From NCBI GenBank assembly GCA_021018995.1, contig CM037587.1, positions 6,202,866 to 6,266,865 on the forward strand: a DNA stretch of 64,000 nt, written 5' to 3'. Position numbers and translations under genes: made by a program. Below the pieces are notes generated by a model. The model had not been told where the DNA came from and made no database searches. It was given only the letters and a program-made list of their open reading frames with translations. Origin of the DNA: Chloranthus sessilifolius (lineage: Eukaryota > Streptophyta > Magnoliopsida > Chloranthales > Chloranthaceae). Below, piece by piece: positions 22,993 to 34,004 of this stretch (position 1 is the first letter of the stretch; the number at the start of each line of letters is the position of its first letter).

Positions 22993-24345
22993 TTGACCCA
23001 TCAGTATGTATGCACAAAAATACATCTGGAAGATGACAGTACACCATCGAGAGAACCACAAAGGCGACTTAATCCGAACATGCAAGAAGTCGTGTTAAAG
23101 GAAATCATTAAATTGCTCGATGCTGGAATCATCTATCCGATCTCTGATAGTGAATGGGTAAGTCCAGTCCAAATCATTCCGAAAAAGTCTAGAATCATGG
23201 TAAAAGAAACTGCTGAAGGAGAATTGGTCCCTACCCGCGAAACTACTGGGTGGCGTGTCTGCATTGATTATAGAAAATTGAATACAGCTACCAGAAAGGA
23301 TCATTTTCCCCTTCCGTTCATTGATCAAATTCTTGAGAAGTTAGCAGGGCAAGAGTTTTATTGCGTTCTTGATCGTTATTGGGGATACAATCAAGTGCCC
23401 ATTTTTCTACCTGATCAAGAGAAAATGACATTCACGTGCCCTTACGGTACGTTTGCATATCGAAGGATGCCGTTCGGCTTATGTAATGCACCTGCTACTT
23501 TCCAATGATGTATGTTGGCCATATTTTCGGATATGATTGACAGATTCATCGAGGTGTTCATGGACGATTTCTCTGTTTTTGGGAAGACGTTTGGTTCTTG
23601 TTTGAATCACCTTTCACAAGTGTTGCAACGTTGTGTAGATTCCAAACTTGTTCTCAGCTGGGAAAAGAGCCATTTTATGGTTCAACAAGGAATTGTGTTG
23701 GGATATATTGTTTCAAAGAAAGGAATTGAAGTTGATAGGGCCAAAGTTGATTTAATTGCCAATCTGCCACCACCTAAGAGTGTCCGACAAATTCGATCAT
23801 TTTTGGGTCATACCGGATTTTATAGAAGATTCATTAAAGATTTTAGCAAGGTGGCTAAACCATTGTGTACCTTGCTTGGCAAAGATGTTCCTTTTGACTT
23901 TGATGAGGATTGCATGAAAGCATTTCTGAAATTGCGCGAGCTCTTATCAAATGCACCGATAATCCAACCACCGGATTATTCTTTACCATTCGAACTCATG
24001 TGTGATGCATCTGATTATGCTATTGGAGCTATCTTAGGGCAAAGGGTGAATAAATTACCTCACGTAATTTACTATGCTAGCAAGACATTGATTGATGCAC
24101 AACTTAACTACACCACTGAGAAAGAATTATTAGTTGTGGTGTATGCTCTGGATAAATTTTGATCTTATCTGCTTGGATAAAAAATAGTGGTCTGTTCAGA
24201 CCACTCTGCATTAAAATATTTGTTGGCAAAGAAGGATGCCAAACAAAGATTGATCCGCTGGATCATGCTCCTTCAAGAATTCAATTTCGGAATCAAAGAT
24301 AAAAAGGGAGTAGAAAATGTTGTGGCTGATCACTTGTCTCGCATT
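22993..24345 (+). pseudogene. Athila reverse transcriptase and RNase H
   Basis: RT: WRVCIDYRKLNTATRKDHFP, FALLY-equivalent CVLDRYWGYNQVPI, YGTFAYRRMPFGLCNAPATF, stop (TGA at 23507, from CGA), then IEVFMDDFSVFG with the catalytic MDD. RNase H: MCDASDYAIGAILGQ, NYTTEKELLVVVYALDKF, two stops at 24160 and 24178, then [11 protein letters not shown] and VADHLSRI. All diagnostic blocks are in order; three stops and no internal palindromes. Confidence 0.92.
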
Positions 24346-25728
24346 TTGCCTGAAGAATTATTTGCACCTGAACCTATCCGGGACACTTTTCTGGATGAGC
24401 AATTAATGGCAATTGATGCGACTGCTACGAAAGCTCCTTGGTTTGCCAATATCGTGAACTATCTGGTCACTGACAGAATCCCTACTGAATGGGATAAGAA
24501 TGATAAACATCTCTTTTTCTCCCAAATAAAATACTATTTTTGGGATGAACCACAATTGTTAAAAATCTGTTCAGATCAAATTATCAGGAGATGTGTACCG
24601 GAAGAAGAGCAACTAAGTGTCATCAATTTCTGCCATGCTGGAGCCTGTGGAGGCCATTTTGGAGGACAGAAGACCGCACAAAAAATCCTTCAAAGCGGAT
24701 TCTACTGGCCCTCCATCTTTCGTGATGCTGCTCAATTTTACAAAGAATGCCAACAATGCCAACAGCTGGGAAATATTTCACGACGAAATATGATGCCCCT
24801 TAATCCGATTTTAATTGTTGAGATTTTTTATGTTTGGGGGATTGACTTCATGGGTCCTTTTCTCCCATCTTTCGGGTATTCATACATTCTTGTGGCTGTT
24901 GATTATGTCTCTAAATGGATAGAAGTTGTGGCAACCCGATCGAATGATCACAAGGTCGTTATCAAATTCCTGAGAGAAAATGTGTTTAACCGATTTGGGA
25001 TCCCGAGAGCAATCATTAGTGATGGCGGTTCATATTTCTGCAACAGCCATTTTGCCACTCTAATGAAGAAATATGGCGTTACCCACAAGGTTGCAACGTC
25101 ATACCATCCGCAGACTAGTGGTCAAGTGGAAGTGTCGAACGGGGAGATCAAACGAATTTTAGAAAAGACGGTACGACCGGATAGAAGAGATTGGTCGAAC
25201 CGGCTATCTGATGCTCTTTGGGCATATCATACTGCATTTAAGGCACCGATCGAAATGTCTCCGTTTAGACTTGTCTACAGGAAAGCATGCCATCTTCCTG
25301 TTGAATTGGAACATAAGGCATTTTGGGCCATCAAAAGATTGAATTTCAATATGCAAGCAGCAGGATCAAATCGACGGCTACAGTTGAGTGAATTGGAAGA
25401 ACTACGCTACGATGCGTATGAAAATTCGAAAATGTACAAGGAAAGGTACAAAAAGTTGCACGATGAGTCCATTTCTCGAAAGGAGTTTCACATTGGATAA
25501 AAAGTTTGGTTGTTCAACTCACGACTTAAGCTCCACCCGGGAAAACTGAAATCTAGATGGGAAGGCCCGTTTCAGGTTGTTTCCATTAGTGTGCATGGTG
25601 CGATTGAGATCCGCAGTCTCAAGGACAATCGAGTTTTCAAAGTCAATGGGCAACATCTTAAACCGATGTTTGAGCCAATCACCCAGTGTAAGATTGTGGC
25701 GATGCACCTCAGTGACCCAGGTATTTGA
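24346..25728 (+). pseudogene. Athila integrase
   Basis: Zinc finger [15 protein letters not shown] ... CQQCQQLGN; catalytic Asp in WGIDFMGPF, Asp in [11 protein letters not shown], Glu in [12 protein letters not shown]. The C-terminal part has the region [17 protein letters not shown] near 25540, interrupted by one TAA at 25498 (probably CAA). It would join cDNA to target DNA with a 5-bp stagger, in agreement with the observed 5-bp duplication. Confidence 0.92.
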
Positions 25729-26448
25729 TCAATGAAGTGGTCGAGCTGTCGACAATTAAACTCAGCGCTTCCTGGGAGGCAACCCAGTGTGTTTTATTTA
25801 TTTATTTTTTTCTGTGTTGTTTTGGTTAGGATTGTGTCTTATTCTCAATCGATTGACTGTCAAATAGTCAATCGATTGACTCAGACCCCTCAATCGATTG
25901 ACATTTCCCTGTCAATCGATTGATAAGTCAAGCATTAACATCATCTCACTCTTTTTGTGTCAATCGATTGATAATCTTGTGTCAATCGATTGACAACACC
26001 TAGAAGTTATAGCAGTTTTTGGAACTTGGAGCGCCACCCGACACATCTTGTCGTGGCAGCTAGCTTTCTAGGCACGTTTGTGTCAATCGATTGAGACCAA
26101 CCCCTCAATCGATTGACTTGATTGGGTATTTACTGCACCCGTTTCCAAGGCACCTAACCGGTGCAACTTTTTGAAAAAGTGTGTCCTTAATCAATTGACA
26201 GAACATTGTCAATCGATTGACATTGAAAGAGGAGAGGTGGATTGTGCCACGTATCATTCGCATGCCTGACGACTTTCCAAATTCACGCGACGTGGGCAAA
26301 CCAACCATTCTCAATCAATTGAGGATTCATCCTCAATCGATTAACATCTATATTATATAAGTGGGGTCACAACCTGTGGCTCCCTCATTCCGCCTCCTCT
26401 CAAATCCAATCCGCATCAAGCTTCTATATTCTCCTCGTACGCGATCGA
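25729..26448 (+). repeat. Post-pol region with six palindrome pairs
   Basis: No gene. Starts 25845/25868 (23 bp, the only exception), 25890/25912, 25960/25982, 26083/26105, 26187/26209 and 26311/26333 (22 bp each); 25868 to 25890 is also 22 bp. Arms at 26187 and 26311 are decayed at the central CpG (AATCAATTGA). A TATATTATATAA stretch at 26348-26359 lies about 90 bp before the next ORF and could be its own promoter. Confidence 0.9.
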
Positions 26449-27621
26449 ATGGCGGCGCCTGGCCCACCAATCTTTCGTCCACCGCGTCCCGCCAAAGATC
26501 CGATGCGCATCCCTAATGAGCACTATATCGATCGCCAGTTCCAAACAGAAAATTTCTTCAACCTCGCCAAATACCGTCACATCGCGAAATGTGCCCGCTC
26601 AATCGAATTCATCGAGTCTTTGCGATTGGAAATGTTGCTTGCCTCGCCGCCCATAGATGTCTCTCTGCGAATCATTCGCCTGCTTTATCAGAAAATGGTA
26701 TGGGTACCGGAAACAGTCTCACCAACGGGAATGCCCTTCATCACCATCGAGATCGACAATTGGCAATATAATCTGCATGCTGCCGATCTCGCGCATGCCT
26801 TCAAATTTTATGTGGTTCGTCCTTTGAACCTCCACATTAATCCGGCTATTGATCTTAGTCAGGAAGACATGATCAATAATATGTGTGGAGGACATCGCGG
26901 GACTGGTCAATCCACTAAACGGGCCGTCTTACCTATGGACATCTTGTTTTGGGATATTGTCATGGCGACCAACCTTCTACCGCATGGCACAAAAAGTGAG
27001 CAGACGAAGAATAGGGTAGCGGCACTTTATGCGGCGCACACAAACACTTGGTTTGATGCACCCGGTCTGATGCTCGAGGAGATGTATCGGTGTCACCAGG
27101 ACATCGCCACCACCACCATACCGGCGAAGCATGCAGCGATTCTCCTCCATTTCCCGCACTATGTGATGCATCTTTTGGATCACCTTGGCTGCCCTATTTA
27201 CGATGATGAGGAGTTGGGCGACATGCAATTTTATTAGTATGGCATCAATGTATGGGATAAGAGCATCAAAGCGATTCTTCGTGCGCAGCCACCTCCGATT
27301 GATGTCGACGATGTACCTCCTCCTCCCCGTCCAAACCCCGGACAACGCCAACGTGGCGGTATTAGACGACCTCGTCCCGAAGAGGTCCCAGAATTTGATG
27401 CCGAGGCAGCTGTTGCTCGCCTCGAGGCGCGGATGGATGGGTTGAATGCAAGGCTTGGTGGTGTTGATCGAAGATCTAGGTTTCAGACCTCTCTTCTCAT
27501 GCGGATGGCCCGGGAATCGTTCCCAAGGCGTGCCGACGAATTCATCGTAGGAGCGCGAGCGGCGATGAACGAGGAGAGGGACCCTAAATTTGATGATGAT
27601 GATGATGATGATGATGTGTAA
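26449..27621 (+). pseudogene. Athila accessory ORF 1
   Basis: One frame of 390 codons with a single TAG at 27235. It begins MAAPGPPIFRPPRPAKDPM and continues with a mainly helical middle (YQKMVWVPETVSP, LHAADLAHAFKF, LPMDILFWDIVMATNLLPHG). The C-terminal region is Pro/Arg-rich (PPPPRPNPGQRQRGG), then a coiled-coil segment (AAVARLEARMDGLNARL) and a poly-Asp end encoded by a GAT repeat. Placement after integrase matches the extra ORF of Athila elements. I see no envelope-like signal peptide or membrane segment, so I assign no function. GC content is clearly higher than around it. Confidence 0.75.
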
Positions 27622-28401
27622 TGTTTAGTGTGTGGTTATATGTGTTGTTTAGTGTTTTTGTCTGTTAGTGTGTGTGTTTGTTATTTTTGGCTGATCTTAT
27701 ATTTTTTTTTAAGTTTTTAGGATAGATTAATTTCAGTTTGACCAATGGGTGTAATCAATCGTTAAAAAAAAAATCAATGGCATCGGAGTGTTTTAATGTG
27801 TTAATTTTGCTGTGTTTGCATCTCAGGTGTGCATATGTTCATTAGTCAATCGATTGAGATGAAGCTCTCAATCGATTGAACACCTTACTTTTGAAATTCA
27901 GGAACTGCAACTCTTCTAAAGTCAATCGATTGAGATGAAGCTCTCAACCGATTGATTCCTGCATCCACAAACAGTAAAGTTTTGTAATGGGAAAGTTTTG
28001 ACCGTATACCAGACGACATACTTGGTATTCAGGGTCAATCGATTGACAATAAAATGTCAATCGATTGACTTCTGCGTGGTCAAACTGTCACCCTCAGTCA
28101 GAAACAGAAAGTTGCTAAAAGATACGGTGTGCTGAGGGTGGATTTTTGAGCCGTGCACCATCGGCCTATGTTGACATCTTGTGTCAATCGATTGACACTA
28201 AACTGTCAATCGATTGACTGATGCTTAATTCCGAAAAGTTACACCACACCGTCCAAAAATCAAGTCTTTTAGAGTTCGTCTGGTAGGAGGTTTCGTAGAG
28301 GGTCTTTCGAGTCCATATTTTAGGAAACTTCTCTCTATTTAAATCACTCGAAGGGTAGTCCTATAGTCAAACTTTTAGTTTTTCTTCCTCACGTTTTAGC
28401 C
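27622..28401 (+). repeat. Spacer between accessory ORFs with four palindrome pairs
   Basis: No gene. Starts 27846/27868, 27922/27944, 28035/28057 and 28184/28206, all 22 bp apart. One arm (27944) reads TCAACCGATTGA. The region just before the next ORF (28330-28401) has a leader-like pyrimidine-rich stretch. Confidence 0.9.
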
Positions 28402-28743
28402 ATGTCTTCCATGCGGTATCGTACCTGATCCGCCATGAAAAAACTGACGGAGCCCACAACCAAACGTGCACGTTATCACGCTCCGCCGCCACCACTCGAC
28501 TTGTCGAATCATGACGTCATCAACCTTGATGATGAATCCCCTCTAGAAGGCAACTCAATTTTCACGCGCTCCGCTGAGGCCGTCCACGACCCAATTCCGC
28601 CTCTCGTACCACCACCTCCTACCCCACCATTTTCACCACCCCGTGCACCAGTTCCGCCGCCTGGCGAGGTTGGCATCACTGAGGAGATGTGGAACTATGC
28701 GTTTCTGAAGCCAACGGAAGGAAGTTCTATCATGGCTGACTAA
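28402..28743 (+). pseudogene. Athila accessory ORF 2, small Pro-rich protein
   Basis: I prefer the ATG at 28402 (MSSMRYRT); an in-frame TGA at 28426, probably from CGA, separates it from a second ATG at 28435. The product of about 113 residues has a short basic start (KKLTEPTTKRARYH), an acidic NLDDES patch and a Pro-rich middle (PLVPPPPTPPFSPPRAPVPP). GC content is high as in accessory ORF 1. I know no family for it. Its own leader and the codon-like conservation argue that it was a gene. Confidence 0.55.
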
Positions 28744-30979
28744 AAGGATTAGGATTTTCAGTTTTAGGGTCTCGTTTTAGGTGTCTTTAGGTTAGGTTTG
28801 TTTTTTTTTTTTATGTTTTAGTTTAGGTTTGATTTCAATTAATTTTAGGATCGGATTTTAATTTTGCAATAATTGTAATAGGTTTCCTTATATTTAATAA
28901 TATTTAATTTCGTTAGTTAAATATTTGTGTTTTTATTTTTTATTTTCATCATCCCTTTCACTTGATCTAGTTCTTTTGGTCCTCGAGTGCATCATAACAG
29001 GTTTGGGGGGGTCTTACCTCCTATTTCAACACCAATGAGGACATTGGAGAGTTCAGGTTTGGGGGGGGGTAATTTCGGTGATTTTCATAAAGCTTCGGTT
29101 TAATACCGTTTAAAAAAAAAAGAAAAAAAAAAAAAGAAAAAGAAAACCGTTTTCAGACCTTGAAATCATATCAGTCAATCGATTGAGATTATTGTCTCAA
29201 TCGATTGACTGCTAACCATCAATTAGTCAATTGGAAATTGTAACAGTCAATCGATTGAGACATTGGTCTCAATCGATCGACTGATGACAGGAAGGCTAAT
29301 GAAATTCGAATTTTTATTCATATTCTCAAATTTGTGGATGACCTAAAATTCTTTAAAATTTGTTATCATACCATGATTATTTTTATGAATGCTTATAAAG
29401 TTCAAGATTAAAATAGTGATATTCATGATCTATGCCTGAAAAATTTGTGCACCATCACTTTCCTTCAATTCCAAGTTTGAGAATTAAGTGTATGACTTGA
29501 AATTTTCAGATCTCAAGGAAGGCTTAAACCCAGTGAGTTTTGAACTTTGTCTTCATTCTTGATGAGTGTTGAAATAAATTCAGAGTATCTTTGAATTCCT
29601 GCTTCAATTGTTAAAATCTCATTTATTTTACTTTGATTTGTTGATTGTACGTGTGTTATACCATTACACTAGAAATCAATGTGTATTAACTCAAGGCAAA
29701 TAGGCATATTTTATCATAATGAAAGGAAATGATCTAAGGCCATTATTGGCTCGTTTGTGCCCAAAGTATCCCACCATATAGTGATCTATCTTGTTGCACC
29801 CCCTTTGAGCCTCAACTTAAAATTTTTGCCTTATTTATTCTTTGAAAGCTATATTAACCATACCCCACACCAGTTTTAAAAGCCTTACCCCTTTATCTCT
29901 GAGAAATTAGGGACGAGATCAAGGAAGGAAACAAAAGGTTATGGCGGTAATATCTGTAAGGAATAAATGGCAGAAAATTGAATGAGGAGAGAAAAAAAAA
30001 AAAAAGATTCAATTAGTGCAAAAAAGTAGAAAAATATATGGAAGTGATGTTAAGAAAAAAAAAAAAAAAAAAAGAGAAGAAAGAGAAAAGTGTTTATGAA
30101 AAGAGAAAGGTTCTAGAAACTCCGGAAAAGGAAGTTGAAAAATAAGAAAATCAGTATGTGTCTTATTCCGATTTCTCAGAGAAATTTGAATCTAATTTTC
30201 CCTTACTTTCTTAACCTCTACCCGAGCCCCATTACAACCTTAGAAAAGACCTTTTTAATCCAATCATGAGTAGTAAATGCCTTGTGGAGAGTGATTGCAC
30301 AATGCCTATGGTGCTTGGTATATGCATGTTTGAAATACAAATATCTTTCTTAAAATGGGATTTCTTTCTAAAATTCTTTGATGCACCGTCTTTCTTATAA
30401 CTTGTGAGACTTTTCTAAATTGCATTGTAACTCTATCTCACATGGGAGAAAATAAATAAATAAATAAAATCATTCATCAGGAGTGATTTCATTCTGAGTA
30501 TATACCCATGGTAAGGATTGAGTCTAGGCGTGTGATCTAAAGGTTCCTAGTTTAAGCTTCTTCTCAGACAAAAGAATTTGAGTAGTGATAATTGCATAAC
30601 ATTCTAAGGCATAAAACATGAGCATTGAAAAATAATGGATTGGATCGAATGAGCACTAATGAAATGGACATGATCAGATGCATTTTAAAAGATTTTCCAG
30701 GGACATTTGACTGCTTAAGGGCATGACTAAAAAAAAAAAAAAAAAAATTCTGAAATTCATAAGTTTTGAAGTTTGTAGGTATCTTCACTGGAAACCTTCA
30801 GGAGACACAACTCCTCCACTAGGGATCACCTAGGGGTTTAAAGGCTTGTTGCATGCACTAAATGCAATCGTGTTCCCTACGAAAGTGGCATTTAAAATTT
30901 TTAGGATGTTAGTTGTATTTGCTTTACATATTTTTCATTCTCTTTGCTCAAGGACTAGCAAAGTGTAGGTTTGGGGGTG
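28744..30979 (+). other. Athila 3' untranslated region with repeated G-runs and A-tracts
   Basis: No gene. Notable parts: TTTGGGGGGG at 29002-29011 and 29058-29069 flanking an ACCAATGAGGACATTGG motif; A-rich tracts at 29112-29144, 29992-30004, 30056-30074 and 30730-30747; and a final TTTGGGGG tract (30970-30977) next to the 3' LTR, which is the working polypurine tract. The same landmarks occur in the decayed element at 2789-4122. Confidence 0.75.
29175..29280 (+). repeat. Two TCAATCGATTGA pairs in the 3' region
   Basis: Starts 29175/29197 and 29247/29269, both 22 bp apart; the last arm reads TCAATCGATCGA. Confidence 0.93.
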
Positions 30980-32389
30980 TGATCGGTGCCGAAATGTGAC
31001 TATATTTCGCACCTTAATCCCTACATTTAGCTGTTCGATGAAATCATCTGATGGTTGTTGTAAGGTTTTGATGTTTACAGGTGTTTCCGACCGTTGGATC
31101 ATTAAAAAGCATAAAAGAAGGTAATTAAAGGCTACACAAGAGCTATGGACAAAGAGGTCAAATGAAGCATTGAAATCCGTGAAGAAAATCAACATCTAGC
31201 AAGAGAGAGAAGACTTTACCCTGAGATATCAATCGATTGAGGTATAAGTGTCAATCAATTGACTCATGGAGAGAAGACTGTACCCTTAAATGTCAATCGA
31301 TTGAGGACTAAGTGTCAATCGATTGACACATGAAGACAACTTTGTCCCGAATTAAAAGTCAATCGATTGAGATTTAATTCTCAATCGATTGAAGTTATTA
31401 GGGTTAGGGTTGCTCGGCTGCTATAAAAGGGAAGCTACGAGTTTGTTTAAAGGGGGGAATTTTTTAAGAATTAATAGAATTTTTGCATCTTGAGAGATAT
31501 ACTTTTTGGGAATTTGAAGGGTTCTTCTTTTCTCCTTCTTTTAGGGTTCTATCTGGGAAGATTGTACCGAGGATTTGTATTATTTTTCCTTTACGTTCAT
31601 GAAAGCATAGATTATATTTAGGAAAAAGAATTGTAAACAAAGATTTTTTGGAAGAAATGAAAAGAGGAATGACTTTGAATGAACAAGGAGATCATACACC
31701 AAAGATGAGCGGCCAAATCAGTTGATCGGGGAAGATGCGATCCCCAGATAAGTAGCAATTTTTTATGATTAATACCACAGTTAATTTATGTCATCATGGA
31801 ATCGTTTTGCTAGAAGTTTGTGTTATTAAAAATATATTGAATGCTTGTTATGAGTATCACGTAGAATTCTAGATCCGGACTTGATGATCTAGGCTGCAGA
31901 GCGATTATATTTTTACTGTCGTGATCTAAATATTATGAGATACGCTATGCTTCTTACATGACTCATACTGCAATGATAGGCTGAGTCATTGTTTTTAGAT
32001 AGGGTATGCCGGATTGATGATCATGTTTTCTTACGAATCATTTTTCTAGACGAATGATAGTGTGAATGATGCTTTAATGAAACTGTGGGTTTTAATGATA
32101 GAAAAGGGCTACAAATCTGGGATAGCATATTCCTTGATCATATTTAAATATTATTCTTAGATTCATCCTAAATTAGTTGTTTAGATTAATTTATTTTTCT
32201 TTCATTTAAGAAAAGTGTGATAAATTTTTGGTAAAATTGAATCTGTCCTTTGGTACTTCCTTGGGGACGTTTTTAAATCTCTGAAAGAATTAATTAAAAT
32301 TTACATTTCCCTGTGGGTTCGACACCCTTGTTCTTGCCATACTACAATAGATCTTGTGCACTTGCAAGGGTATACTTTAAAACCGATCA
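30980..32389 (+). repeat. Athila 3' LTR
   Basis: 1410 bp, starting TGATCGGTGCCGAAATG and ending AAACCGATCA, followed by GGTAC. It retains the three palindrome pairs (31229/31251, 31293/31315, 31359/31381; all 22 bp) and the TATA box at 31422-31429, 29 bp after the last pair. Confidence 0.96.
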
Positions 32390-32394
32390 GGTAC

Positions 32395-32520
32395 CTTTAG
32401 TTAAATAGTTTGTTAATTATATGCAATGATTCTAATGTGGTTTAACATAATTAACTTGAATGAATTTAAATATTAAATAATAGAATCAATGCAGAATTGA
32501 CATCTCAACTTTAATGATAC
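32395..32520 (-). other. Intron-like insertion between chromovirus gag and protease
   Basis: On the minus strand, gag ends ...SNDVIQ at 32521, followed by GTATCATTAAAG and an AT-rich 126-nt stretch ending ACTAAAG, and the protease frame resumes GTLMMSHRGD at 32394 (joined across the Athila insertion). Removing GT...AG restores DVIQ-GTLMMSHRGD in frame, the normal gag-protease transition of this family. It may be a real intron or a small insertion. The Athila element landed at its 3' boundary. Confidence 0.5.
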
Positions 32521-33628
32521 CTTGGATTACGTCATTCGACGTTTGGGCATCCTGTGCAGTCACCGCATAAGCTCAACCTTGAACTGTAGGTCGCGTCGAC
32601 TTCTACGTAGAGACTGACGTAGTCCGTCCTTTCTCAACAGCAGGATAATCCTTGATCATATGACCAATCGGTCCACACCTGAAGAATCCTCTAGTGTTCT
32701 GTCGGCAATCCTCTGTCTTATGTGGTTTCCCACATCTTGCACACACAGTAGTGCTCCCTGCTCTGAAAGTTCGCCCTGGTGACGAACTCTGCGGTCTATG
32801 ATAGGAAGACGACACTGGTCCTGAAGCAACAACCGGTCTAGAATACGATGGCTGACTAGGATAGGGAGGAGGTTTAGAGAACTTCGGCTTTTTGTTCACT
32901 GCTCTGAAGCACTCTGCTGTCCCTGGCCAAACCGATTTTTATTGCCTTGCTCTCGCCTCAAGTACTGTTTTTAAATGTCTTCCTCTCCAATGAGAGTCTT
33001 TGACATGATGCCCGCATACGTCTCCATTTCTCACATCGACACCCTCTCCTGAATGTTCGGCCTCAACCCTCTCTGAAATTTCTGAGCCCTCATCAGCTCA
33101 GTGGCCACGTGTAAGGGTGCAAATCGGGAAAGTCTATCAAATTCTGCGCCATACTCGCGCACCGACATCTCATTCTGCTTCAACTCAATAAATTGGACTT
33201 CCCACTAGTTACGTACAATCTTCGGAAAGTACTAATTGTTGAACGTCTCCACGAACGCTGCCCAAGTCCATGGAGTATTGGGGTAGTCCTACTCTCTCAT
33301 CCTGGAAACAAACTTCCACCACGGGCTGGCCTCGCCCAAAAGTTTGAAGGATGCCCAGCATACTTTCTCAACATCTGGACACTGTAACACCTCAAAAATT
33401 TTCTCGATCTCATCAAGCCATGCCTCGGCCTCCATCGGATCTGTCTGCCCTGAGAATGTAGGAGGTCTCATCCTCCTAAACTCGGCAAATCCTCCTGGCT
33501 GATGTCTGGCTGCTAGCATCTCGGTCTATCGGTCTATGGCTGCAGTCTGTTGAGCCATGTTGTTGGCCAAGGCTGCCAACACGTGGTCTACATTTCCCCC
33601 TTTAGGTGTAGCAGCTCCCATGTGTGAA
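32521..33628 (-). pseudogene. Chromovirus gag
   Basis: The minus-strand ATG at about 33621 (MGAATPKGGNVDHVLAALAN) leads into FAEFRRMRPPTFSGQTDPME, AEAWLDEIEKIFEVLQC and ELMRAQKFQRGLRPNIQERV, the capsid-like retrotransposon gag domain. A CX2CX3HX4C knuckle (CARCGKPHKTEDC) and a degenerate second one (FRCGPIGHMIKD) follow, then AYAVTAQDAQTSNDVIQ, the usual lead to protease. Several stops, including a TGA that replaces CGA. The 5' end of the element is lost just upstream. Confidence 0.8.
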
Positions 33629-34004
33629 TAACACTAATGTCACAAGAAGGCTATGTCAATAAATGATTCATGTGGTGTTTTGATTTCCATAAATCAATGC
33701 GCCTTAGGCATGTCAAACTTTTATATGACAGCCATCCGTGGTTACTGCAACTACCTCAAGATACTGTCAAAGATCCATTGCCATTTGCAATGAATATTGT
33801 GGCTCTGGGTACGCTTATTCAAGCAATTTTGTTGTTAGTGAGAGCCTAGATTTACTTGATTTTCTGATCATTATGGTTCGGTAAGTTATTACTTGGTCAA
33901 ATAGAATCAGATAGGTTGTTTTTATATGGTTTTGTTTTTATCGATGTACTTATCTTTACTGTTTCATGTTGAAAAATAATCAATGTCAGGTTCTACAGTT
34001 CATA
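33629..34004 (+). other. Flanking DNA, possibly an exon fragment
   Basis: This joins, across the element at 34005-43952, the DNA that carries the gene fragments at 44 kb. One frame is open for about 50 codons (RLRHVKLLYDSHPWLLQLPQ ... TLIQAILLLVRA) and another ends in the strong donor ATGGTTCG|GTAAGT at 33881. I do not recognise either product. The end of the truncated chromovirus lies somewhere near 33625-33650. Confidence 0.3.

Larger units (their letters stand above)
18011..32389 (+). mobile_element. Full-length Athila-type LTR retrotransposon
   Basis: Two LTRs (18011-19441, 30980-32389) share ends TGATCG(A/G)T...ACCGATCA. The 5-bp target duplication GGTAC is at 18006-18010 and 32390-32394. 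A primer-binding site matching tRNA-Asp follows the 5' LTR and a TTTGGGGG tract precedes the 3' LTR. Internal order is leader, gag, protease, RT, RNase H, integrase, accessory ORF 1, accessory ORF 2, then a long AT-rich 3' region: the Athila order within Ty3/Gypsy. Total 14.4 kb. LTRs differ by roughly 3 percent in stretches compared by eye plus one indel, so it is younger than the copia element at 46.9 kb. ORFs carry several stops. Confidence 0.96.
7138..33628 (-). mobile_element. Chromovirus-like LTR retrotransposon, minus strand, 5'-truncated and twice interrupted
   Basis: In minus-strand order the parts are gag (33628-32521), an intron-like gap (32520-32395), protease, RT, RNase H, integrase and chromodomain (18005-14575), an accessory ORF (13878-10025), polypurine tract and 3' LTR (9404-7138). 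It is interrupted by an Athila element (18011-32389) and a solo LTR (11188-13671). Order and strand fit one element of the Tekay/Del type. I found no 5' LTR; DNA right of 33628 does not look like one. It remains possible that the pol block and the 7-14 kb block come from two elements joined near 14.25-14.57 kb. Confidence 0.55.
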
